Shown here: positions 1 to 5,371 of the stretch, one piece after another
How positions within the stretch are numbered: the first letter of the stretch is position 1
Layout: every line of letters starts with the position of its first letter
NCBI GenBank assembly: GCA_902826385.1
Contig: CADEEU010000256.1
Coordinates: forward strand, 1 to 5,371
Source: an uncultured Acidobacteriota bacterium
GTDB taxonomy: Bacteria; Acidobacteriota; Blastocatellia; Pyrinomonadales; Pyrinomonadaceae
Direction of reading: 5' to 3'
Length of the DNA stretch: 5,371 nt
Translations under genes and position numbers: made by a program
Notes under the pieces: generated by a model
The model's database searches: none
What the model was told of the DNA's origin: nothing
The model's input: only the letters and a program-made list of their open reading frames with translations

Positions 1-1
1 C

Positions 2-577
2 GGCTACATCCGTTTCAATATGTGGGTGATTCCGCAGATGACAAAGCTGCGAAAAGCCGTGGCCGATTTTGCAGGTGCACGCGCCATCATTGTCGACCTT
101 CGGGGAAATCCCGGCGGTGTCGGCGGTATGGCTCCGGGTTTGGCCGGTCTGTTGTTTAAGGAAAAAGCATCGTTAGGTTCGATGCGGACGCGCGGCGGTT
201 CGATGGAGTTTGTCGCCTTTCCGCAAGCCGATCCGTTTACCGGCAGGATAGTCGTATTGACCGATCATGGTACCGCTTCGACCAGCGAAGTGTTCGCCGC
301 CGGTATGCAGGAAACGGGACGCGCGACCTTGGTCGGAGAAACATCGGCCGGTGCCGTGCTGCCTTCGGTTTTTGAAAAACTGCCGACCGGACACCTTTTT
401 CAATACGCGATATCGGATTATCGCTCGCCGAATAATATACTTATCGAAGGCCGCGGAGTCATACCCGATATCGAGGTCAAACAAACGCGTGCGGCCCTGT
501 CGTCCGGTAAAGACGCCCAACTCGATGCGGCCATTAGGCTGTTGTCCGAATCAAAAACGGCCGCTGCTCGGTTTTGA
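2..577 (+). CDS. S41 family peptidase (tricorn/IRBP-like type), C-terminal part; 5' end outside the window
   Basis: This is the C-terminal catalytic part of an S41 serine peptidase. The frame is open from base 2 (reading GYIRFN before the Met codon at 20), so that Met is internal and the true start lies upstream. About 191 codons are visible. Counting from the Met at base 20, the core strand motif DLRGNPGG is at residues 26-33. The nucleophile motif HGTASTSEVFAAGMQ is at 83-97, with Ser87 as the predicted nucleophile, followed by GRATLVGETSAGA (100-112) and the closing EGRGVIPDIEV (143-153). In C-terminal-processing peptidases a catalytic Lys lies 25 residues after the Ser; here that position is Ala112. 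This fits the tricorn/IRBP-like branch, which uses a Ser-His-Ser-Glu tetrad; Glu143 is a candidate for the Glu, and the His/Ser pair would be off-window. The protein is probably exported, but the signal region is not visible. It probably shares a transcript with the next gene. Family assignment is strong; the substrate is unknown. Confidence 0.93.
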   Translation, partial: GYIRFNMWVIPQMTKLRKAVADFAGARAIIVDLRGNPGGVGGMAPGLAGLLFKEKASLGSMRTRGGSMEFVAFPQADPFTGRIVVLTDHGTASTSEVFAAGMQETGRATLVGETSAGAVLPSVFEKLPTGHLFQYAISDYRSPNNILIEGRGVIPDIEVKQTRAALSSGKDAQLDAAIRLLSESKTAAARF

Positions 578-612
578 AAAACTCTCGCAACAATCTGCGT
601 ACAAAATAAATC

Positions 613-1377
613 ATGAGAATTAAACCACTGGTCTTGTCCATTATCTTGCTGTCGTTATCGATCTCCGTTTTCGCACAAAAGCCGGACACAAAAACTTCCG
701 AACCGGTGAAAGCGGCCAAGCTTCCGACAGTTAAAGAAGTTCTCGACAAATACGTCAAAGCGCTCGGCGGACGCGAGGCGATAGAAAAAATAAAGTCGCG
801 TACATCCACCGGTACCATCGAATTTGTGCCGATGAACCTTAAGGGAACTTTTGAAGCTTATGCGGCGCCCGAGGGAAAATCGCTGACGAAAATGAACGTA
901 GCCGGAATAGGCGAGATGTTGGAAGGAAGCGACGGCAAAACGGCATGGGCCGTAAACCCGATACAAGGCAACCGTGAAAAATCGGGCATCGAGCTGCTTC
1001 AGGCAAAGCTGCTGAACGATTTTTACCGCGACCTCCGGCTCGAAAAACTGTTTCCGAAAATGGAGCTGAAAGCTATCGAAAAAATCGACGGTCGTGACAC
1101 ATATGTCGTCTCTGCCACGGCGGACGGCGTCCCGGAAGAGAAGTGGTATTTCGACACGCAAACCGGTCTGATGGTTCGCTCGGATCTGAACGCGGTCACG
1201 CCGGAGGGAAGCCAAGTGCTGGTCAGCTACTACGAAGACATGCGCAAAGTTGACGGAATTTTGATACCTTTCCGCATCCGCTCGGTGACGCCGCAGTTCA
1301 CGATCGTTATTGCTTCAACCGAAGTGAAGCACGGAACGCAGATCGACGATGCAAAGTTTGCCCGGCCGAAACAGTAG
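613..1377 (+). CDS. exported protein resembling outer-membrane lipoprotein-sorting (LolA-fold) proteins
   Basis: The 254-residue product starts with a clear signal peptide: positive MRIK, a hydrophobic run to about residue 19, and a likely signal peptidase I site at VFA-QK (residues 19-23). The protein contains no cysteine, so it is not itself a lipoprotein, and the mature form should be soluble in the periplasm. The mature N-terminus has the helix VKEVLDKYVKALGGREAIEK (40-59), typical of many LolA/LolB-fold proteins annotated as outer membrane lipoprotein-sorting protein. Alternating strands follow, with KWYFDTQTGLMVRS (177-190) and YYEDMRKVDGILIPFRI (206-222), a pattern I recognise from the same group. 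By family analogy the fold offers a hydrophobic cavity for lipid or lipoprotein acyl chains; that role is inferred. It is too divergent to be called LolA itself. The gene follows the S41 peptidase by 35 bases with no terminator-like hairpin between. No clear Shine-Dalgarno precedes the ATG; the start is chosen because it gives the intact signal peptide. Confidence 0.8.
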   Translation: MRIKPLVLSIILLSLSISVFAQKPDTKTSEPVKAAKLPTVKEVLDKYVKALGGREAIEKIKSRTSTGTIEFVPMNLKGTFEAYAAPEGKSLTKMNVAGIGEMLEGSDGKTAWAVNPIQGNREKSGIELLQAKLLNDFYRDLRLEKLFPKMELKAIEKIDGRDTYVVSATADGVPEEKWYFDTQTGLMVRSDLNAVTPEGSQVLVSYYEDMRKVDGILIPFRIRSVTPQFTIVIASTEVKHGTQIDDAKFARPKQ

Positions 1378-1385
1378 GTAAATCA

Positions 1386-2186
1386 TTATTTCCCGCCGTT
1401 CAAAATCGCTTTACGTCTTGCCAGCAGTTTGGCCGGATCGTTGGTGATTATCGATTTCAGGCCAAGACGGATCCCGCGTTTTACCCAGCGCGGATTGTCG
1501 GCCGTCCAGATGTTGACAGGAAAATCATGCTTCGACGCCTTTTCCATTAGTTTTTTTGTGGCGAGTGAATAGTGGATCGACAGCTCATCAGCGCCGAACT
1601 CCGCGGCTATTTTTACGAGATGTTTTTCCTTGCGAAGGATCGTCATTATCTTCGGAGCAAATAGCGCAGCCGTTCGAAGTGCAGGCAGATGAAACTTTGC
1701 ACGCGGGATAACGGCGAGCTTAAAACTTTTCAGGATGATCCGTGAAAGAGAGGGTGAGTCTTTTATTGTCTCGCACACGGCTGCCGTCAGGCTTTCAACT
1801 TCACCATCACCGCATTTGAGCTCGATAAAGATCAGGCCGTCAAAACCTGAAACCGACTCGAGCGTCTTTGCCAGCGTCGGCACGGTTTCGCCCGAAAAAT
1901 CTCCATTCCGGTTCTGCGGGGTCATTCGCGCGAACCAGCTTCCGACATCGATCTTCGAAAGTTCGCTTGAGGTAAGCTGCGAGATTTTCAGATTTATGTT
2001 TCCCGTCCGATTCAGCGTCGAATCGTGAAATACAACCGGCAGACCGTCCTTCGCCAACCGCACGTCGAACTCCAAACCTTCAGCCCCGTCATTTATCGCT
2101 TTCTGAAAAGCCACAAGAGTATTTTCCGGCGCCGAAGCGCTTGCACCACGGTGGCCAATTATCAACGGGTAATCTTGTCTGTTCAT
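1386..2186 (-). CDS. glycerophosphodiester phosphodiesterase (GDPD family)
   Basis: The enzyme is predicted to hydrolyse glycerophosphodiesters, such as deacylated phospholipids, to sn-glycerol 3-phosphate and an alcohol, using a divalent metal in a TIM-barrel fold. The family signature is complete: GHRGASASAPENT at residues 11-23 (catalytic His12, Arg13, Glu21), LEFDVRLAKDGLPVVFHD at 38-55 (metal ligands Glu39 and Asp41, catalytic His54), FIELK at 120-124 (Glu122 metal ligand, Lys124), and a C-terminal NIWTADN...IITNDPAKL segment. At 266 residues it matches single-domain cytoplasmic UgpQ-like members. There is no signal peptide, so it should act in the cytoplasm. The ATG places the HRG motif about 11 residues in, as usual for the family. 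No Shine-Dalgarno is evident. It lies 39 bases downstream of the methyltransferase and converges on the + strand gene ending at 1377. The family call is secure; the preferred substrate is not known, and no glycerol-phosphate transport genes are nearby. Confidence 0.95.
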   Translation of the reverse strand: MNRQDYPLIIGHRGASASAPENTLVAFQKAINDGAEGLEFDVRLAKDGLPVVFHDSTLNRTGNINLKISQLTSSELSKIDVGSWFARMTPQNRNGDFSGETVPTLAKTLESVSGFDGLIFIELKCGDGEVESLTAAVCETIKDSPSLSRIILKSFKLAVIPRAKFHLPALRTAALFAPKIMTILRKEKHLVKIAAEFGADELSIHYSLATKKLMEKASKHDFPVNIWTADNPRWVKRGIRLGLKSIITNDPAKLLARRKAILNGGK

Positions 2187-2225
2187 GTTGAGAGGGGTGA
2201 TGCCCGCGAATCTTTTACTCTAGTT

Positions 2226-2891
2226 CTAGTCTGCGGATTTCTTTTCAAGCAGGAAAATCGATTTCGACCAGCCCATTGGCTGCGTTGCCGGAAATTTGTG
2301 ATTGCCAACGATATTAAAATACCGTTGTGAAATCTTTCTTACATCTTCGACCGGATGAATTTTGAATTTGTAGAGAAATTCAAGAACCGAGCCGACAAGC
2401 GAGGGCTTTACAGGGATGAAAACCAGCCGTCCTCCGGGTTTTACGACGCGCGAAATTTCGCGAAGGCCGTCGTCGAGTGAGACGTATTCGAGCACGCCGC
2501 AGGTCAGGATTAGGTCGAACGTGTTGTCACCGAATGGCAGTTCAAGGATATTGCCCTGGACGGCGGATATCCGCCTGGAATCGGCCTTTTTTTCTTTGCG
2601 GAACTGATCTCGCGCAATCTTCAGCGACTTTATGGAAAGATCGAAGGCGATGGTCTGCTTCGGCCTAAATCCCGCATCCTGAAAGCCAAGCGTCACAATA
2701 CCAGTTCCACTGCCGCCGTCCAGCACGACCGAATCAGGCCCGATGCTCAAATCCAGCGACCGCAGATACTTTGCCACCGAAGCGCGATAGCCGTTAACTT
2801 TTAACGCGAGGTTATGAACTTCGGCAATCCGGTCGTAAAAACTTTGCGTTTTGGTTTTTCGATTCGCCGCTTTTTGGGGTTTGACCGACAT
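2226..2891 (-). CDS. class I SAM-dependent methyltransferase (Methyltransf_11/25 type)
   Basis: This 221-residue protein has a Rossmann-type SAM-binding domain. Motif I VVLDGGSGTG is at residues 55-64, the acidic ribose-binding residue is probably Asp84 in IAFDLS, motif II-like QGNILELPF is at 112-120, motif III-like FDLILTCGVLEYV at 125-137, and the post-motif KPGGRLVFIP at 151-160. The N-terminus includes QSFYDRIAEVHNLAL (16-30), resembling the leading helix of UbiE- and PmtA-like small-molecule or lipid methyltransferases. The C-terminal 60 residues look specific and I do not recognise them, so the substrate (quinone, phospholipid or other) cannot be named. There is no signal peptide or membrane helix, so it should be cytoplasmic. 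The coding region ends with two in-frame TAG codons one codon apart (2226-2228 and 2220-2222). The ATG at 2891 is the only reasonable start, since no later Met precedes the SAM motif. The phosphodiesterase gene follows after 39 bases, suggesting co-transcription. Confidence 0.92.
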   Translation of the reverse strand: MSVKPQKAANRKTKTQSFYDRIAEVHNLALKVNGYRASVAKYLRSLDLSIGPDSVVLDGGSGTGIVTLGFQDAGFRPKQTIAFDLSIKSLKIARDQFRKEKKADSRRISAVQGNILELPFGDNTFDLILTCGVLEYVSLDDGLREISRVVKPGGRLVFIPVKPSLVGSVLEFLYKFKIHPVEDVRKISQRYFNIVGNHKFPATQPMGWSKSIFLLEKKSAD

Positions 2892-2907
2892 TCTTTGGAC
2901 CGTTAAA

Positions 2908-2914
2908 TCCTCCC
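2908..2914 (-). promoter_or_regulatory. Shine-Dalgarno-like GGGAGGA with long spacer, upstream of the methyltransferase gene
   Basis: On the - strand GGGAGGA lies upstream of the methyltransferase ATG. It is the only strong anti-16S match in front of a visible start in the window, but the spacer to the ATG is 16 nt, well above the usual 5-9. The in-frame codons between them (TTA, ACG, GTC, CAA, AGA) include no normal start codon. It may be a poorly placed ribosome site, a site brought closer by folding, or chance. Confidence 0.35.
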
Positions 2915-2933
2915 GAACTGTCCACTATTAGCT

Positions 2934-3000
2934 AAATAACTATCGACTGTTTCTAAAAAATCAGCCGGTAGTTTTTCAGTTGAAAAGTGGATAGTTATTT
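2934..3000. repeat. 11-bp perfect inverted repeat with a 45-nt spacer, overlapping the 3' end of the thioredoxin-like gene
   Basis: The arm AAATAACTATC at 2934-2944 is the exact reverse complement of GATAGTTATTT at 2990-3000. The second arm covers the last sense codon and the TAA stop of the thioredoxin-like gene. An inner ACTG (2946-2949) can also pair with CAGT (2977-2980), and the loop has an A6 run facing a T5 run. In the - strand transcript this could fold as an AU-rich stem-loop after the stop codon. No U-tract follows the second arm, so it is a poor intrinsic terminator. It could protect the mRNA 3' end, attenuate read-through into the methyltransferase gene, or be chance in an AT-rich gap. 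Confidence 0.55.
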
Positions 3001-4401
3001 TTCCGCTAAGAGCCTAAGCATCACCTGGCGCATTTCTTCGATCCGCGTTGGATTGGTGCCGCTTTCGATGTATCGTATCACGCCTTTGCGGTCGATCAGG
3101 ACTGCGGTCGGCAGGCCCGTCGCGGCATAAAGCTGCTGAGAAAGTTGATCTTTCGCGACTACGAAATCGTACGGTAAATTGTGCTTGATCTTAAAGCTCT
3201 TTAGAAATGCGATCTCGTCCGGGTTGTTCATCGGAACACCGCTGGAGTGACCGTAGTAACGTGTGATCCCAAGTATGACAAGGCCGTCGGCTTCGTGATC
3301 CCGATGCCATTCCGCAAGCGACGGGAACGCGTCAAAGCAGGGCCCGCACCACGTGGCCCAAAAATCGAGCAAAACCACCTTACCGCGCAACGATTGCAAA
3401 GTTTGCATTTTGCCCGGAAACCATTGGTCGACACTGATCAGTTCGGGTGCCGATTCGCCAAGCAGCTTGAATTGTTTCTCACGCTTTTTCAAAAGCCGGA
3501 TAGCGCTGTCCTGCGTCGGTTTGGTCGGCATTTCTTTGCTGGCCTGGATAAGCGTCGAGAGATAGGTTTCCATAGCCATCGGTTTTCGGCCCGAGTCGAT
3601 CATGTAAGCGATAAGCTTGTCGGCGGCGTATGCAAACAAGCTGGGCGAACCGATCGCAGCGGCAGTCTTTCGCATGTCTTCAAGCGCCGCGTCAGCGTCT
3701 TTAGTATTGCCGGCAGACCGATGGCTTTCGAAAAGCTGCATGCCTGTGTCAAGCGTTTCGTCCAGACCACGTTGAGTTATTCCGCTATCCAGCAGCACGG
3801 TTTTTGCTGCCTGGTAAGCCTCGGCCGCATGAACGGCGGCGTCGGCAAATTTCTTTTCGGCGAAATAGGCCTTGGCTAGTTCGCCTTCCATTCGAGCGCG
3901 GTCGCTCAGCTTTACCGGCGTGTTTTTCGAATATTCGGCAATCGCCGTTTTTGCGTTGTCAAACCTTCGCTGCTTCGCGGCGATCACCGCAACTATCGAC
4001 CGTGCCGTCTGCGATTTGTCGGCGGCCGGACCGGGCATGCCGAGATATCGGAGCATGGCCTCATTCGTGCGGTCCAGGTTTTCCGAGATCCAGTGCAGGA
4101 GAGCGAGGTAATAAACATCCTCGGTGTTAAGGTTCGTTCGGGCACCGGCAACTGCCGCGTATTTTGCTGCAAGCTGTTTTTGCTCGCGTTCAGTCTGAAG
4201 CCGAAGAGCCTCGTTGTACTTGATCTTCTTCGCCTCGTACTCCGCGAACTTTACTTTGTTATAGCCATTCGCTTCGTCGAACATCTGTTTTACCGAGGTA
4301 TCCGATACCGGAGCAGCCGTATTCTGCGGTACGGCACGGCGAGACTGGGCGAATATTCCCGATGTGGAAAGTAGTGCTAGCGTGAGTACGAAAAACTTCA
4401 T
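2995..4401 (-). CDS. exported TlpA-like thioredoxin-domain protein with helical (TPR-like) N-terminal region
   Basis: The 468-residue product has a signal peptide (MKFF, then a hydrophobic stretch, likely cut at IFA-QS, residues 17-20), so it should act in the periplasm. Residues about 35-310 are almost entirely helical and rich in Ala, Lys and Glu; segments such as KAYFAEKKFADAAVHAAEAY (177-196) look like degenerate TPR helices. The thioredoxin domain occupies about 315-468. VVLLDFWATWCGPC is at 342-355 with the redox pair Cys352/Cys355, and GLPTAVLID is at 429-437 with the cis-proline Pro431. These appear to be the only two cysteines in the protein. TlpA/ResA-type proteins reduce disulfides outside the cytoplasm, for example in apo-cytochrome c maturation or peroxide defence. 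The partner here is unknown and no cytochrome maturation genes are in view. The helical half may act as a binding scaffold (inferred). No Shine-Dalgarno is seen; the ATG is chosen for the intact signal peptide. Confidence 0.93.
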   Translation of the reverse strand: MKFFVLTLALLSTSGIFAQSRRAVPQNTAAPVSDTSVKQMFDEANGYNKVKFAEYEAKKIKYNEALRLQTEREQKQLAAKYAAVAGARTNLNTEDVYYLALLHWISENLDRTNEAMLRYLGMPGPAADKSQTARSIVAVIAAKQRRFDNAKTAIAEYSKNTPVKLSDRARMEGELAKAYFAEKKFADAAVHAAEAYQAAKTVLLDSGITQRGLDETLDTGMQLFESHRSAGNTKDADAALEDMRKTAAAIGSPSLFAYAADKLIAYMIDSGRKPMAMETYLSTLIQASKEMPTKPTQDSAIRLLKKREKQFKLLGESAPELISVDQWFPGKMQTLQSLRGKVVLLDFWATWCGPCFDAFPSLAEWHRDHEADGLVILGITRYYGHSSGVPMNNPDEIAFLKSFKIKHNLPYDFVVAKDQLSQQLYAATGLPTAVLIDRKGVIRYIESGTNPTRIEEMRQVMLRLLAEK

Positions 4402-4430
4402 ATTAGAAATTCAGCCATTTCCATCAAGTT

Positions 4431-4462
4431 TGAAAGCTGAATAGATTTGAGTTCAGCTTTCA
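4431..4462. repeat. 11-bp perfect inverted repeat with a 10-nt loop, between thiO and the thioredoxin-like gene
   Basis: TGAAAGCTGAA (4431-4441) is exactly complementary to TTCAGCTTTCA (4452-4462) around a 10-nt loop, in the 91-base gap between the two - strand genes. It sits 30-61 bases before the ATG of the thioredoxin-like gene. Read on the + strand it is followed by GTTTTCC. In the - strand direction, in which both flanking genes are transcribed, no T-run follows (AACTTGATGG). It could be a hairpin ending or processing the thiO transcript, a 5'-leader structure, or an operator, since the arms are centred 21 bp (two helical turns) apart. A further TTCAGC occurs at 4410-4415. Confidence 0.65.
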
Positions 4463-4492
4463 GTTTTCCGGAATTATTAAAGCTGCCTTAGA

Positions 4493-5371
4493 TCAGAACG
4501 CATTCGCATTCAAACCTTTCTCGGAACGGTCTAGGCCGAAAAGATCGAGATCTTTCGAAACCTTGCCGTCGACGATTGCCTCGCCAATGATCTTTGCCGT
4601 GATCGGCGCAAGCAGGATTCCATTTCTATAATGCGCGGTTGCGACGATCAAATTTTGATAACCAATAATGCGGCCGATCATCGGCAGACCGTCCTGAGCG
4701 AAAGGACGAAGGCCCGCCCAACTTTCGGCGATTTCGTAAGCTTCTAACGCCGGCGAGATTTCGACTGAGCATTCCTTTAATTGCCCGACCGTATCCGGCG
4801 TCACCGACTTATCAAATCCGACATCTTCGACCGATGCACCGACCAAAACGCGGCCGTCCGCCCGGGGCACAAGGTAACCACGCGGGCTGTAAATAACCCG
4901 CTCGAACATTCGTCGCGGCGGTGCAAAGCTTATCATCTGACCGCGAATCGGCTTGACCTCGACCGGCACCGTCGCGTCCCCGATTTTGATGAGCGACGTC
5001 CACGCACCCGTTGCAAGTACAATGGTTTCTGCGTAAATAGGCGATCCGTCGGCAAGTACGCCCAGCACGCGGTCGCCGTCGACGATCAGTGAATCGACCT
5101 GCGTGTTTTCGATAATTGCAACACCTACGGCACGTACGCTCACATCCAAAGCCGTAAGCAATCGTCGGTTCTCAACCTGCCAGTCGTTGGGAAAATAAAG
5201 ACTCTCTCGAACATCGCCGGACAAATTCGGCTCGGCTTTCAGTGTTTCGGATGCCGAAAGCTTTTCGACCGTGATTCCCGCCGCCTGTTGCCGCGAAAAT
5301 CTTACTTTCAGATGTTCCGAATCTTCGGCCGTGAAGGCCGCGTAAAGCGTCCCGCTGCGATCAAGCTCGAT
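4493..5371 (-). CDS. thiO: glycine oxidase ThiO (FAD-dependent, DAO family), N-terminus outside the window
   Basis: The frame stays open to the right edge, giving 292 visible codons before the TGA stop. The codon at 5222-5224 is TTG and is internal, because homologous-looking sequence continues upstream of it (RSGTLYAAF, SRQQAAGITVEKLSASE). ThiO oxidises glycine to the imine used to build the thiazole of thiamine. From the first visible residue, family signatures are the FPNDWQVENRRLL segment (60-72), FAD-domain strand VLATGAWT (118-125), KPIRGQM (140-146), YLVPRADGRVLVGAS (166-180), SWAGLRPFAQDGLPMIG (217-233) and NLIVATAHYRNGILLAPITA (240-259). Arg222 and Arg249 are 27 residues apart, as are the substrate-binding Arg302 and Arg329 I recall for the Bacillus subtilis enzyme. 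That implies about 80 missing N-terminal residues, which would carry the GxGxxG FAD motif. No other thiamine genes are in view. A related amino-acid oxidase is the main alternative. Confidence 0.92.
   Translation of the reverse strand: MELDRSGTLYAAFTAEDSEHLKVRFSRQQAAGITVEKLSASETLKAEPNLSGDVRESLYFPNDWQVENRRLLTALDVSVRAVGVAIIENTQVDSLIVDGDRVLGVLADGSPIYAETIVLATGAWTSLIKIGDATVPVEVKPIRGQMISFAPPRRMFERVIYSPRGYLVPRADGRVLVGASVEDVGFDKSVTPDTVGQLKECSVEISPALEAYEIAESWAGLRPFAQDGLPMIGRIIGYQNLIVATAHYRNGILLAPITAKIIGEAIVDGKVSKDLDLFGLDRSEKGLNANAF

Noticed and set aside
20..22. ATG as the start of the S41 peptidase
   Set aside because: The frame continues upstream without a stop, and starting here would leave out most of the family's N-terminal half.
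655..1215. 186-codon open frame on the - strand
   Set aside because: It lies antisense inside the exported protein gene, has no recognisable motif and an unnatural composition; it is a shadow frame.
2219..2230. Tandem TCTAGT hexamer
   Set aside because: Two copies only, at the methyltransferase stop codon; it gives the double in-frame TAG but is too short to call a repeat element.
3247..3879. 210-codon open frame on the + strand
   Set aside because: It is antisense to the thioredoxin-like gene, whose motifs are unmistakable; the + frame is rich in Arg, Phe and Gly with no domain.
4402..4450. Sigma70-like promoter for the thioredoxin-like gene (TTGATG then TCTAAT)
   Set aside because: The spacing is 14 nt, the second element abuts the ATG, and both elements are weak matches.
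5222..5224. TTG codon as the start of thiO
   Set aside because: The frame is open to the window edge and the sequence upstream of the TTG matches the ThiO family, so this Leu codon is internal.
1..5371. CRISPR array, tRNA, rRNA, insertion sequence, phage or defence genes
   Set aside because: No regularly spaced repeats, cloverleaf-like segments, transposase or integrase motifs, or defence-gene motifs were seen on either strand.

Overview
The window looks like ordinary chromosomal DNA from a free-living Gram-negative-type bacterium. The best guess is an Acidobacteriota lineage, possibly class Blastocatellia. This rests on mid-range GC, mostly weak or absent Shine-Dalgarno sequences, and the mix of a tricorn-like S41 peptidase, a LolA-fold-like exported protein and a helical-repeat TlpA thioredoxin. 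It is an inference from gene style, not a placement by marker gene.

Layout: the left part (2-1377) is on the + strand. It holds the C-terminal end of an S41 peptidase, cut by the window edge, followed 35 bases later by an exported protein resembling outer-membrane lipoprotein-sorting proteins. The two are probably co-transcribed. Everything from 1386 to the right edge is on the - strand. In transcription order (right to left) these are glycine oxidase thiO (N-terminus outside the window), an exported thioredoxin-like protein with a helical N-terminal half, a class I SAM-dependent methyltransferase, and a cytoplasmic glycerophosphodiester phosphodiesterase. The + and - blocks converge at 1377/1386 with only 8 bases between stop codons.

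How the genes work together: the two + strand genes both concern the cell envelope. The methyltransferase and phosphodiesterase are 39 bases apart and could form a two-gene transcription unit, but no shared pathway can be proven. The thioredoxin protein and thiO are separated from their downstream neighbours by gaps of about 100 and 91 bases. Each gap carries an 11-bp perfect inverted repeat, the only clear non-coding structures found. No RNA genes, CRISPR arrays, insertion sequences, phage genes or defence genes are visible, and no gap exceeds 300 bases. I see no evidence for an undescribed multi-gene system. The points worth a second look are an S41 peptidase without the usual lysine, the two inverted repeats, and a few start or active-site details.
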